The notes under the pieces were generated by a model. That model saw nothing but the letters and a program-made list of their open reading frames with translations. It was not told where the DNA came from and searched no databases. Shown one piece after another: positions 36,699-45,485 of a stretch of DNA of 64,000 bases (the first letter of the stretch is position 1; each line of letters begins with the position of its first letter). Origin of the DNA: Pricia mediterranea (GTDB lineage: Bacteria; Bacteroidota; Bacteroidia; Flavobacteriales; Flavobacteriaceae); the NCBI RefSeq assembly GCF_032248455.1, contig NZ_JAVTTP010000001.1, forward strand, positions 930,001 through 994,000. The letters run 5' to 3'. Made by a program: the position numbers and the translations under genes.

Positions 36699-38774
36699 TC
36701 AGCGCTCGACGGATTTCTGTTTTTTAAACAGCTCGTTGGCTTTGAGCTTATGCCAATAGTTGGCCAGGTCGCCCCTTACTTCACCGGACATAATGTACAA
36801 TCCTATAATATTTGGAAAAGACATGGCTAAAATCATCATATCCGAGAACACCAAAACCGCTCCTAGGCTTACCGATGCCCCGACGACCACGAATACCAAG
36901 AAAAGTAGTTTATAGGTCAATTCTGATTTTTTACTTTTTCCGAACAGATACGTCCAGGCCCGCATGCCGTAGTACGACCAGGATATCATGGTCGAAAAGG
37001 CAAATAGGAAAACGGCAACGCCCAGTACGTAAGGGAACCAAGTAATTTCGCTTCCGAAGGCGTCGGAGGTCAACTGTGCGCCGGCCATGCCCTCGACCTC
37101 GTGCATTCCCGTAAAAATAAGCACTAGGGCGGTCAGGGTACAGACGACGACCGTATCGATAAAAGGCTCCAAGAGCGCCACAAAGCCCTCGGAAGGCGGA
37201 TGATTGGTCTTCGCCGCACTGTGGGCGATTGCCGCCGATCCGACCCCGGCCTCATTGGAAAACGCAGCGCGCTGGAAACCAACGACCAAGACTCCGATAA
37301 CCCCGCCTTTTAGGGCACTGGGACTAAAAGCGCCGTCAACTATCGCCCCGAATGCGGGAGCGACGTTCTGAATGTTCATAATGATCACTGCCAAGGCGGC
37401 CAACACATAAATAGTCGCCATAAGGGGCACAATTTTGCCCGTTACCTTGGCAATACTCCGTATACCCCCGATAATCACCACGCCTACCAAAATGGCGGTA
37501 AGCACCCCGAACCAGAAGCCGTTACCCGCCAAAACGGGAAACTGGCCCGATAATTGTTCGAAGGATTGGTTCGCCTGGAACATATTACCGCCCCCAAAGG
37601 AGGCCCCGATTGCCAACACGGCGAAGAGTCCCGCCAGCACTTTTCCGAGCCCGGCCATATTTTTCTTGGCCAGTCCGTACCGCAGATAGTTCATCGGCCC
37701 GCCGAACACCCTTCCATCGGGCAAAATGTCGCGGTATTTTACCCCAAGGGTACATTCCACGAATTTCGATGACATTCCCAATAGTCCGCAAATAATCATC
37801 CAGAACGTGGCTCCGGCGCCGCCCAATGAAACCGCAACGGCAACCCCCGCAATATTGCCTAGACCCACCGTTCCGGAAACGGCAGTGGCCAAGGCCTGAA
37901 AATGGGTCACCTGCCCCGGTGCATCGGGATCGTCATATTTACCTCGTGCCAGGTCGATGGAATGTTTGAACCCGCGAACGTTGATAAAGCCCATACGGAT
38001 CGTAAAGAAAAGCGCACCGAAAACCAGCCAAATCACAATAAAGGGAATCGGCTTGGTGACGGGATCTCCGTTAGGGTGTAAAAGGGCCACCTGCTCATCG
38101 TATTTTATTTCCGCCAGAAAATGGGCACCTTGCTCGATAACATGTTCGGGGTTTTCAAAATTGTAGATGGCCTTGCCCTCCTGTACCAGATGGTTCAGTT
38201 CTCCGCTCGCCGAGGCGACGACCGTTCGGTCAAAAGTATTGTTACTCGAAACCACTGCAATTTCATCGCCCTCCCTTACTTCCGCACCGTTAGGCTTCAA
38301 CCACTGTTTAAGCACGAACTTCTCCTCTATGTTAGCGGACCATCCGGGGGTGGACACCAATTTCACATCGGCATAGGCTACCGGATCGTAAATGCCGATG
38401 GCTGCGAAGGGATCCCAAAACAATACAGTTTCCAAGGCTGCGACCGCCGGTGTCATCACCCCGTTGAAAACTTCGGTTATCGCCTGCGTCTCCACTTTAT
38501 ACGTTTCAGTGACCGAAGCACCACTGGCGTCGGTAACCGTTACCGTGTAGGGCACCCCTTCCGTAAGCCCGACGGCCTTATTGCTGGTCAAAGGGGTACT
38601 TTGATTGCTCCATTTATATGTGTAGGGCGGCGTACCACCTAGTACCTGCAGGTCAATGGCCCCGTCGTTGATTTGATTTGAAGGGTTCATCACCGCTTCG
38701 TTGATCCTGAGCCCTTCCTGGGCATCAAGGGTAAAAGCGAACAGGGCCAGACATAAAAAAAGGTAGTTTTTCAT
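36699..38774 (-). CDS. Sodium/alanine symporter (AGCS) with SprB-like and lipoyl-like N-terminal extension
   Basis: The 691-residue composite has a signal peptide (1-18); an SprB/Ig-like repeat (about 24-95: [19 protein letters not shown], then [19 protein letters not shown]); a segment like a lipoyl/biotinyl hammerhead (about 152-215: [20 protein letters not shown], then [16 protein letters not shown]) without the modifiable lysine motif; and from about 242 a complete AGCS transporter ([70 protein letters not shown]). The core imports alanine or glycine with Na+. The extension should sit in the periplasm, perhaps as a substrate or partner-binding module, which is inference. It is monocistronic. 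Confidence 0.88.
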   Translation of the reverse strand: MKNYLFLCLALFAFTLDAQEGLRINEAVMNPSNQINDGAIDLQVLGGTPPYTYKWSNQSTPLTSNKAVGLTEGVPYTVTVTDASGASVTETYKVETQAITEVFNGVMTPAVAALETVLFWDPFAAIGIYDPVAYADVKLVSTPGWSANIEEKFVLKQWLKPNGAEVREGDEIAVVSSNNTFDRTVVASASGELNHLVQEGKAIYNFENPEHVIEQGAHFLAEIKYDEQVALLHPNGDPVTKPIPFIVIWLVFGALFFTIRMGFINVRGFKHSIDLARGKYDDPDAPGQVTHFQALATAVSGTVGLGNIAGVAVAVSLGGAGATFWMIICGLLGMSSKFVECTLGVKYRDILPDGRVFGGPMNYLRYGLAKKNMAGLGKVLAGLFAVLAIGASFGGGNMFQANQSFEQLSGQFPVLAGNGFWFGVLTAILVGVVIIGGIRSIAKVTGKIVPLMATIYVLAALAVIIMNIQNVAPAFGAIVDGAFSPSALKGGVIGVLVVGFQRAAFSNEAGVGSAAIAHSAAKTNHPPSEGFVALLEPFIDTVVVCTLTALVLIFTGMHEVEGMAGAQLTSDAFGSEITWFPYVLGVAVFLFAFSTMISWSYYGMRAWTYLFGKSKKSELTYKLLFLVFVVVGASVSLGAVLVFSDMMILAMSFPNIIGLYIMSGEVRGDLANYWHKLKANELFKKQKSVER

Positions 38775-39122
38775 CCGTGTATTTTAATTGTTTTGCGCAT
38801 ACCAAGGTCCAACCTTATGAAATGTTCCGATCGAAATAAGGTTGATATCGCCCATTTCGTGAAGCATGCGCCGTTTGGTCTTAGAAAAAGGATTAGTGTT
38901 TGAATGGGATGTCTTTGTTAAGGAAAGCCCAATATCATAAAAAATAGCAGAACAATCAAATTCTAGCCTCGAATTAACCTAATGGACATCCATAAAAATT
39001 CGGGGAAAATTGTTTCAGCGTGCTTTCGACGATCTGAAAACGACAGAAAAAACCGATTTCATCAAGCTTGAGCACTTTTTGGAACTATTAAAAAAATACA
39101 TGACACTTGAACCGGTCAATTA
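38775..39122. other. Intergenic region between symporter and channel genes
   Basis: These 348 bases must contain the symporter promoter (minus strand). No gene, clear TAnnTTTG box, hairpin or repeat was recognised. Confidence 0.4.
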
Positions 39123-40136
39123 CTAAACATGAAACATTTGGTGCAGCTTTCGTATCTGTTCGGGCCGCCCCAAGACAATAACTTTGCTTTTGGGCCTTAG
39201 CTGCAAGTCAGCTTCGGGATTGATGGTATACTTTCCATCGGGATCGATATATCCTATTATGGTGCAACCTGTTTTCTTTCGCAGGTCAAGCTCGCGTAAG
39301 GATTTGTGTTCCACGGTTTCTTTAAAATCCGCGATATCGACCTCCTCCAGGTTGGTCAGGTTTTTTCCTACGGTACCCAATTCGTCCATAAACGTAATCA
39401 GGTTCGGCATAACCACTAGCGAAGCCATGTGATCGCCCCCGATACGGTCGGGCATGATGACCTTGTTTGCCCCTGCCAATACCAATTTTTTTTGTGAGGT
39501 GACCAGCGAAGCCCTACTGATGATGAACAAATCTGCGTTCATTTGCCGGGCGGACAGCACCACGAAGAGGTTGGCCGCATCATCGGGCATGGCAGATATA
39601 AGGTATTGGGCCCTGCAAATACCGGCAGAATTCAGGATTTCATCTTCATTGGCATCGCCCTCTACGAAAAGAATATCCTCTTCGACGTATTTATCGATGA
39701 CCTCTTTATCCCGTTCAATAACGACAAAAGGTCTCTTATACGTCTTTAAGCGCTCGGCCGCCTGCCTGCCGTTACGTCCGAAACCACATAAAATCACGTG
39801 ATCGGTCAACTTATCGATCCTCTCCTTCACTTTTTTCTTTTTTAAAAGTTGTAACGAGTTTCTGCTCAAGATATATTCCGTAATCAATGAAAGCGAAAAA
39901 GCAAAGATAAACACGCTGGATATGATTAACAGCACGGTGAAAATCTTTGCTTCGGTACTGAGGGGCCCCACTTCCGAAAATCCGACAGTAGTTACGGTAA
40001 TGGCCGTCATGTATATGGCATCTAACCAGGTGAAGTTCGAAATAAATCGATATCCCAGAACCCCTGTCGTCAGTACCAATACCATCAAACCCGTGGCTAG
40101 ATAGATCCTGGACCGAAAGATGTTCAATAGTTTCAC
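39123..40136 (-). CDS. Two-TM potassium channel with RCK (TrkA-N/TrkA-C) domains
   Basis: The 337-residue protein has TM1 at about 11-31, a pore loop with the filter motif TTVGFSEV at 49-56, and TM2 at about 65-88. These are followed by a cytosolic Rossmann RCK domain (HVILCGFGRNGRQAAERL, GFGRNG at 118-123; acidic end at VIERD) and a TrkA-C domain (about 250-337: TGCTIIGYIDPDGKYTINPEA, SKVIVLGRPEQI). It probably forms a ligand-gated K+ channel. The filter has GFSE where canonical K+ channels have GYGD. It is a single gene between the symporter and the PspC-like gene. Confidence 0.88.
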   Translation of the reverse strand: MKLLNIFRSRIYLATGLMVLVLTTGVLGYRFISNFTWLDAIYMTAITVTTVGFSEVGPLSTEAKIFTVLLIISSVFIFAFSLSLITEYILSRNSLQLLKKKKVKERIDKLTDHVILCGFGRNGRQAAERLKTYKRPFVVIERDKEVIDKYVEEDILFVEGDANEDEILNSAGICRAQYLISAMPDDAANLFVVLSARQMNADLFIISRASLVTSQKKLVLAGANKVIMPDRIGGDHMASLVVMPNLITFMDELGTVGKNLTNLEEVDIADFKETVEHKSLRELDLRKKTGCTIIGYIDPDGKYTINPEADLQLRPKSKVIVLGRPEQIRKLHQMFHV

Positions 40137-40253
40137 ACGCTTAAAAATTTTTAATTAAAAAATTAAGAACGTATGTAACCGCTACGCTCTCGCATTAAAA
40201 ATTTAAAACATCACCCCTGGTGAAGTAATTCTTAAAATTTGTTGATGCTCGTT

Positions 40254-40487
40254 TCATAGGTCAAATACCGAGGTGCGTTTGGTATAGACCAAATCTTTGA
40301 TCCGCAGCCAGAAAGCCAAAAAAAGATAAAGGGCAAAACCAAAGCCGAGCGTCACGAAAGTAAGGTAGATGAACGAGGTACGTACTACCCGCGCCCTGAT
40401 TCCCAAGCGCTCGGCAATACGGCGGCAGACTTCAAAACCGCGTTTTTGAAAATAGTAGATAAGCTGGTACAGGACATTCATGTTCAA
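40254..40487 (-). CDS. PspC-domain-like small membrane protein
   Basis: The 77-residue protein has an N-terminal basic segment (EVCRRIAERLGIRARVVRT) followed by one membrane segment (about 38-60: FIYLTFVTLGFGFALYLFLAFW), the layout of a minimal PspC domain. PspC proteins sense or relay envelope stress, but a function for this short form is not established. It lies between the heptad repeat array at 40545-40614 and the K+ channel gene. Confidence 0.7.
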   Translation of the reverse strand: MNMNVLYQLIYYFQKRGFEVCRRIAERLGIRARVVRTSFIYLTFVTLGFGFALYLFLAFWLRIKDLVYTKRTSVFDL

Positions 40488-40544
40488 ATTTTAAGTACAA
40501 GTTCAAGCATCATGTGCAAGTTCAAGCGCAAGTATTTAGTGCAA

Positions 40545-40614
40545 CCCGACTAACGACTGACGACTGACGACTGACGACTGACGACTGACGACTGACGACT
40601 GACGACTGACGACT
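40545..40614. repeat. Heptamer tandem repeat (GACGACT)n
   Basis: Eight perfect copies of GACGACT span 40559-40614, preceded by two degenerate heptads (CCCGACT AACGACT). The array ends four bases before the DUF2851 stop at 40618. It is one of several seven-base-periodic tracts in this window. Confidence 0.9.
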
Positions 40615-40617
40615 AAA

Positions 40618-41901
40618 TTAACAATTTTCATGCAATAACCGACTCCCGACCGCACACTGCAAGCATTTGTTCTGGGTGCAATATTCGTTGTATAACTGCA
40701 AGAGGGCTTGACTTTCCTTGGCGTTCTCAATGCCGACCCCTACCCGTTCATAGTTGGCGATGACACTGTTTTCCTCTTTTTTGATTTGGGATATAATCTG
40801 GATAATCTCTTCATTGGCGTCTTTCCCTTGATGTCGGGCATAGCAGAATTTTAGGGGCAATAGGGAGTTGATGACCAAAAGATCGATGAATTTCCCGGTC
40901 AGCTTCTTCGTACTTTTCCTGGATGGTTTCCCGAAGGTATAATGCCGGTTCCAGTAGCCACTTGCGGAAACATTGAACAAAGAGCGAATTTCAGACAGAT
41001 CGGTGGCATGGATTACGCGGCTGAACAGATTTTGATGCGTGGCATAGAGGTTGGCCAGCTGCGACAATCGGATGGTGGGAAAGTTCGGAGGACGCAGTTT
41101 GAAGAAATGTGGTTTTTGCACGGCATCCGCTTTTAAGTCGAACTTTTTCCTTGAATACACATACTCTTTTTTGAGTCGGATGTAATAGTCGTCAAAAATT
41201 TCGTCGCTATCGAGCAAGTGGGACATTCCGTAGAACACGCTCTCCAAGGTCAAGGAATCGAATTGCAGTTTGCGCACGGTCGAAAAATCAAGGGCCTGCG
41301 CCAAGCTCAAAAAGGGTGATCCGTTGACCTTTAGCCCGAAATTCTTCAACAACAGTGCAAAAAGCACCTGCTCCCAATCGTTCTTTGAGGTTTCCAGCAA
41401 TTCGAGAACCAAAGTCGCCTTCCGTTCCAAACGCTCAAAGTATAAACGTTCCAGCCAATTATCGAGTAAAAAGGTATCGATCTCCGCAATATGCTTTTCA
41501 CAATTGATAAAACCTGTCCCATTTCTGTCAAAAAGATTTTGATAGTCATCCAAGAGATTTTGTGAAATATAGTTCCGGAGTTCAAGGGTAGGTATTTGGG
41601 AATTATCACTGTAAAACACCGCAGCATCGTCTTCCCAGACCACGTGTAAAATGACATTGTCGTAGTTGGAATCGCGCTCGTGATGATGCGCGTACCAGTC
41701 CGATGAACTTAGATGAATTTCGACGTTGCCCGCCCAAAGTTGGCCGTCGATACTCAACTTGGCATTGAAGAAATCCGGACCTGCCAAATGATTATGGATG
41801 CCGGGTTCGACGATACGGATCGGTTCGTTGTTGGTTCCGACCAGCTCGGTGGTGCACAACTTTCTGTATTTCCAAATAAAATGTAGCAGGTCTTCCCTCA
41901 A
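40618..41901 (-). CDS. DUF2851 family protein
   Basis: I place the start at a TTG (41901-41899) giving (M)REDLLHFIWKYRKL, about 427 residues, because family members begin close to that motif. The in-frame ATG at 42039 adds 46 residues encoded by seven-base repeats (NTQYSVLSTQYY), which look like read-through intergenic DNA. The conserved segment VEPGIHNHLAGPDFFNAK is present near residue 33, with WAGNVEIHLSSSDWYAHHH following. The C-terminus has a CxxC-like ENAKESQALLQLYNEYC...CLQC segment. The function of this family is unknown to me. The C-terminal end runs up to a heptamer array. Confidence 0.8.
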   Translation of the reverse strand: MREDLLHFIWKYRKLCTTELVGTNNEPIRIVEPGIHNHLAGPDFFNAKLSIDGQLWAGNVEIHLSSSDWYAHHHERDSNYDNVILHVVWEDDAAVFYSDNSQIPTLELRNYISQNLLDDYQNLFDRNGTGFINCEKHIAEIDTFLLDNWLERLYFERLERKATLVLELLETSKNDWEQVLFALLLKNFGLKVNGSPFLSLAQALDFSTVRKLQFDSLTLESVFYGMSHLLDSDEIFDDYYIRLKKEYVYSRKKFDLKADAVQKPHFFKLRPPNFPTIRLSQLANLYATHQNLFSRVIHATDLSEIRSLFNVSASGYWNRHYTFGKPSRKSTKKLTGKFIDLLVINSLLPLKFCYARHQGKDANEEIIQIISQIKKEENSVIANYERVGVGIENAKESQALLQLYNEYCTQNKCLQCAVGSRLLHENC

Positions 41902-41909
41902 GGTTAAAT

Positions 41910-42202
41910 AGTATTGAGTGCTTAGTACTGAGTATTGAGTATTGAGTAAAAAGCCACTATTTAAGGTCCACTTTTTACTGCTCATTGACGGCCTTTCACT
42001 ATCTACCGCCCCCTGTAACAGGCCACGACAACTGTTCACTGTTTACTTCTTACTGCTAGACGACCAAGTGTACAGCAACGGAACATCCACAGTGTTCACC
42101 ATTTGCTGCCTTCAGACCAACGCTCCCCTTACCCTATTCACAGCCTACTTTTCATTTCTTATTTCCCCGTATTCCTTTTTACTTCCAACTGACCTCTGTC
42201 GA
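41910..42202. repeat. Heptad-periodic intergenic tract upstream of DUF2851
   Basis: AGTATTG AGTGCTT AGTACTG AGTATTG AGTATTG AGTAAAA fills 41910-41951. A second set, ACTGTTC ACTGTTT ACTTCTT ACTGCTA, fills 42031-42058. The rest of the gap up to the rhodanese stop at 42203 is pyrimidine-rich and looks like decayed versions of the same. No gene is seen. Confidence 0.75.
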
Positions 42203-42514
42203 CTACTCTTCAATAACATCGCCTTCCCACTTCATAAAACCGCCTTCCAGATTATAGGCATTCTTAAAACCTACGCTGTTCATGACGGCACAGGCCTGGC
42301 CGCTTCGGTTTCCACTGCGGCAGTAAACGTAATAGTTTTTGTCCTTATCCAATTTTTCCACCTCGGTGAGGAACTCCTGTCCCAAATAAAAATCAATATT
42401 CGTGGCATTGGGAATGTACCCCTCCTCCACTTCCTCTGGGGTTCGTACGTCCAGGACAACGGCATTCTCGTCATTTTTTAACTGATCCTGCCATTCTTGC
42501 TGTGATAAATCCAT
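42203..42514 (-). CDS. Rhodanese-like domain protein
   Basis: The 103-residue single rhodanese domain has LDVRTPEEVEEGYIPNATNI (from 21) and the active-site loop CRSGNRSG with catalytic C65, so it is likely a sulfurtransferase. The substrate-loop sequence RSGNRSG is typical of small PspE/GlpE-like cytosolic forms. It stands alone, divergent from the marR gene 145 bases away. Confidence 0.9.
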   Translation of the reverse strand: MDLSQQEWQDQLKNDENAVVLDVRTPEEVEEGYIPNATNIDFYLGQEFLTEVEKLDKDKNYYVYCRSGNRSGQACAVMNSVGFKNAYNLEGGFMKWEGDVIEE

Positions 42515-42629
42515 TGTTGTATTATATTTATTTGCTGAACATCAAATGTACCTTTTTTAGCGCTAACGACCGCGCTGAGATTTAACAAAAGTTTAGCTTC
42601 GGGTATGCGGCAATCCGAAGAAACGAGCA

Positions 42630-42646
42630 TACATTTGTATATACAA
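42630..42646 (+). promoter_or_regulatory. marR promoter -7 box overlapping a palindromic operator
   Basis: TACATTTG (42630-42637) fits the TAnnTTTG -7 element. The perfect 12-base palindrome TTGTATATACAA (42635-42646) overlaps its end. The site is about 14-30 bases before the marR start. A MarR dimer bound here would block its own promoter. Confidence 0.55.
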
Positions 42647-42659
42647 TCATTGTAGGTAC

Positions 42660-43106
42660 ATGAATGTCGAGAAGGTCATAAAAACAGATAGGAAAATCCC
42701 GCTTAAACGCAGGACGATTATCCATCTTATGCTGATTGACCATAAAATCAATGAAACAATTGCACATGCGCTCAAACCTTTCGAGGTTTCAGTTCAACAG
42801 TTCAACGTCTTGCGTATTTTAAGGGGACAAAAGGGCAAACCGGCGAACCTGTCGACCATCAATGAGCGGATGGTCACTAAAAGGAGTAATACCACCCGAT
42901 TGGTGGACAAGTTGCTGTTAAAGGGGTACGTTGACCGTAAAATATGTCCTTCGAACCGACGAAAAATCGAAATTACCATCACCGATCACGGAATGGCAAG
43001 ACTGGAAAAAATGGATAGGGCGATGCAAAAAGCCGAAGATGAAGTTCTAATGAACCTATCCGACGAGAACTTGGAACAATTGAACGTATTGTTCGATAAA
43101 TTTTAA
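42660..43106 (+). CDS. MarR-family transcriptional regulator
   Basis: The 148-residue winged-helix protein has a dimerisation helix (about 20-40), the recognition region LSTINERMVTKRSNTTRLVDKLLLKGYVDRK (about 62-93), and the wing PSNRRKIEITITDHG. The ligand is unknown. It lies 59 bases upstream of yceI on the same strand, so it may also control that gene. A palindrome overlapping its likely promoter suggests autoregulation. Confidence 0.92.
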   Translation: MNVEKVIKTDRKIPLKRRTIIHLMLIDHKINETIAHALKPFEVSVQQFNVLRILRGQKGKPANLSTINERMVTKRSNTTRLVDKLLLKGYVDRKICPSNRRKIEITITDHGMARLEKMDRAMQKAEDEVLMNLSDENLEQLNVLFDKF

Positions 43107-43165
43107 ATAGAAACACCACGTATTAACCACGTTTCCGCCAAAGGAAACGACTAAAATGAAAATGT

Positions 43166-43747
43166 ATGAAAAAAGGAGTATTTAGTTTAGCATTGGCCTT
43201 AATTTTCGGAACGGCAACGGCAACGGAGCCGGTGAAAGAAGTAAAGAAAGAGGTCGATACCGAAGCCAGCACTGTTACCTGGAAAGCCTATAAGGTCACT
43301 GGCTCGCATACCGGAACCGTGGATCTGGAAGACGGCTTTTTAAGGTTTGACGGCGATAAACTTTCAGGCGGAGAGTTCACCGTTGACATGTCCACCTTAA
43401 TCTCGACCGATCTGGAAGGCGATCCGGAAAACAAGAAAAAATTGGAGGGACATCTCAACTCAGAAGATTTCTTCCATACCGAGAAGCATCCGACCGCCAA
43501 TATGGTCTTTACCGATGTAAAATCTACCGGTAAAAATTCGTACCAGGTAACGGGGGACCTTACCATCAAAAATATCACCAAACCGGTCGTGTTCGATGTT
43601 TCGGTTTACGGAAGCAAGGCGACCGCTACCCTAAAAATAGACAGGGCGGAATATGATGTACGCTATGGATCTGGGAGTTTCTTTGAAAATTTGGGCGATA
43701 AAACCATCTATGACGAATTTGATCTCGTCGTTGATCTGGAGTTCTAG
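43166..43747 (+). CDS. YceI-family periplasmic lipid-binding-like protein
   Basis: The 193-residue protein has a signal peptide (1-20, MKKGVFSLALALIFGTATA) and a YceI beta-barrel (STVTWKAYKVTGSHTGTVDL, FTVDMSTLISTDLEG, GHLNSEDFF, YQVTGDLTIKNITKPVVFDV). Relatives bind polyisoprenoids in a lipocalin-like barrel; the ligand here is unknown. It is followed by a strong terminator, so marR and yceI form a two-gene unit separate from trp. Confidence 0.92.
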   Translation: MKKGVFSLALALIFGTATATEPVKEVKKEVDTEASTVTWKAYKVTGSHTGTVDLEDGFLRFDGDKLSGGEFTVDMSTLISTDLEGDPENKKKLEGHLNSEDFFHTEKHPTANMVFTDVKSTGKNSYQVTGDLTIKNITKPVVFDVSVYGSKATATLKIDRAEYDVRYGSGSFFENLGDKTIYDEFDLVVDLEF

Positions 43748-43770
43748 AAGCCATCCCATTTTACTGTACG

Positions 43771-43804
43771 AGAGGGACCGGAAATTTCGGTCCCTCTTTT
43801 TTTT
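43771..43804 (+). terminator. yceI terminator
   Basis: AGAGGGACCG pairs with CGGTCCCTCT (ten base pairs) around a GAAATTT loop, followed by eight T residues. It insulates the trp region from marR-yceI. Confidence 0.92.
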
Positions 43805-43815
43805 GCCCCAACGGC

Positions 43816-43845
43816 TTGTCATTCGAAAAATGATCTTTATATTTG
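43816..43845 (+). promoter_or_regulatory. Probable trp promoter (Bacteroidota type)
   Basis: TTG at 43816-43818 and TATATTTG at 43838-43845 (TAnnTTTG) are spaced by exactly 19 bases, the consensus arrangement. Transcription should begin around 43850, almost at the leader-peptide ATG at 43851. Confidence 0.6.
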
Positions 43846-43850
43846 AACCC

Positions 43851-43907
43851 ATGATAAAAAATACGGTACATACTTGGTGGTGGAACAACTTTCGATACGC
43901 ATCGTGA
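43851..43907 (+). CDS. trpL: trp operon leader peptide
   Basis: An 18-codon ORF, MIKNTVHTWWWNNFRYAS, has three consecutive Trp codons (43875-43883) and stops 74 bases before trpE. It is followed by a terminator hairpin. This is the classic layout for ribosome-mediated attenuation, in which scarce charged tRNA-Trp stalls the ribosome at WWW and the terminator does not form. An in-frame ATG at 43830 could extend it by seven residues. The ORF is too short for normal gene callers. Confidence 0.8.
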   Translation: MIKNTVHTWWWNNFRYAS

Positions 43908-43936
43908 GCTGAGCATTATTGTAGTATAACTATACA

Positions 43937-43969
43937 GGGCCTGTCATCACGACAGGCCTTTATTATTTC
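43937..43969 (+). terminator. trp attenuator terminator hairpin
   Basis: GGCCTGTC (43938-43945) pairs with GACAGGCC (43951-43958) around ATCAC, followed by TTTATTATTT. It lies between the leader peptide and trpE, so it should stop transcription when tryptophan is plentiful. I could not fix a single competing antiterminator pairing by eye. Confidence 0.8.
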
Positions 43970-43981
43970 ATAGCTATTGAC

Positions 43982-45382
43982 ATGACGAACTATACCTTGA
44001 ACACGACCTACAAACGCATTCTTGCAGATACCATCACCCCGGTGAGCGTCTATCTCAAAATTAGGGACCGCTTTCCGAATAGCATCCTTCTAGAAAGTAG
44101 TGATTATCACGCTAATGATAACAGCTTTTCCTACATTTGTTGCAATCCCATAGCCTCGATCAAAATCGAGAACGAAAGCATTGTACAGCAATTTCCCGAT
44201 GGTACGTCCGAAGAAATATCAATCGAAAATGACACTGATGTAGTCACTATCATCGACGCATTCAGCCAAAGGTTCGAAACCGAGAACAAAGATTTCAAAT
44301 TTATGGTAAACGGTCTCTTTGGATATATGGCGTATGACGCCGTACGCTACTTTGAGGACGTGAAGCTGGGAAAAAAGGACAATAGTATCGTCATTCCCGA
44401 CCTGTACTACGCCGTGTATAAAAATGTAATCGCCATCGACCATTTTAAGAACGAGGCCTATGTTTTTGCCCATTGCTATGAATCCGAAGAAAATACGACT
44501 GAAATTGAGCGAATTCTAAACGTTCGTAATTTCGCTTCCTATAACTTTTCTATGGATGGGACGGCAGCCTCCAATCTAAAGGACGAAGAATACAAAGAGC
44601 ATGTGCGTTTGGCCAAAATGCATTGTCAGCGCGGAGACGTTTTTCAACTGGTGCTCTCCCGCCGATTTTCGCAAGATTTTAAGGGGGATGAATTCAACGT
44701 GTATCGTGCCCTTCGCTCCGTCAATCCTTCGCCCTACCTGTTCTATTTCGATTATGGGGATTTTAAGATCTTTGGAAGTTCTCCGGAAGCGCAACTCGTA
44801 GTGAATGACGATATTGCCGAAATCCACCCTATCGCCGGCACTTTCAAACGCACCGGCAACGATGAACAGGACGCTATTTTGGCCAAACAACTCTCTGAAG
44901 ACGATAAGGAAAACAGCGAACACGTGATGCTCGTCGACCTTGCCCGCAACGACCTCAGCCGAAACGGCAGTATGGTCGAGGTCGCCAATTACCGTGAAGT
45001 CCAGTTCTTTTCGCACGTCATCCATCTGGTATCGAAAGTAACGGGCCGAAAGAAAAAGGATGTACCTACCCTGAAGGTAGTGGCCGACACCTTTCCCGCC
45101 GGAACCTTGAGCGGTGCCCCAAAACACAGGGCCATTCAATTGATAGAAAAGTATGAAAAAACAAGTCGTGGCTACTACGGTGGCGCCATCGGTTTTATGG
45201 ATTTCAACGGCAATTTTAACCACGCCATTTTAATCCGCACCTTTTTAAGCAAGAACCACCGCCTACACTATCAGGCCGGGGCGGGATTGGTAGCCGCTTC
45301 CGACCCCGATGACGAACTGCAGGAAACCTACAACAAACTGGGCGCACTGACCAAGGCGCTGGAAATCGCAGAGGGAATTTAA
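43982..45382 (+). CDS. trpE: Anthranilate synthase component I
   Basis: The 466-residue enzyme converts chorismate and ammonia to anthranilate with TrpG. The N-terminal feedback-inhibition motif LLES is at 36-39, so inhibition by tryptophan is expected. The C-terminal chorismate-binding domain has IAGTFKRTGNDEQD, EHVMLVDLARNDL, PAGTLSGAPKHRAIQLI and YGGAIGFMDFNGNFNHAI. It is the first structural gene after the attenuator and is followed after 103 bases by trpG. Confidence 0.97.
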   Translation: MTNYTLNTTYKRILADTITPVSVYLKIRDRFPNSILLESSDYHANDNSFSYICCNPIASIKIENESIVQQFPDGTSEEISIENDTDVVTIIDAFSQRFETENKDFKFMVNGLFGYMAYDAVRYFEDVKLGKKDNSIVIPDLYYAVYKNVIAIDHFKNEAYVFAHCYESEENTTEIERILNVRNFASYNFSMDGTAASNLKDEEYKEHVRLAKMHCQRGDVFQLVLSRRFSQDFKGDEFNVYRALRSVNPSPYLFYFDYGDFKIFGSSPEAQLVVNDDIAEIHPIAGTFKRTGNDEQDAILAKQLSEDDKENSEHVMLVDLARNDLSRNGSMVEVANYREVQFFSHVIHLVSKVTGRKKKDVPTLKVVADTFPAGTLSGAPKHRAIQLIEKYEKTSRGYYGGAIGFMDFNGNFNHAILIRTFLSKNHRLHYQAGAGLVAASDPDDELQETYNKLGALTKALEIAEGI

Positions 45383-45485
45383 AAGTCCGCCAGTGCCATT
45401 GGTCCGCCAAGATCCGCGGAGACAGACGGGGAAAGTACTTATCTTTCTTTTACGCCGGGAAAAAGATTAAAAAGAAATTTAAATA

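Noticed and set aside
40545-40614. CRISPR-like or origin iterons
   Set aside because: The seven-base units have no spacers. No dnaA, DnaA boxes or AT-rich unwinding region lies nearby.
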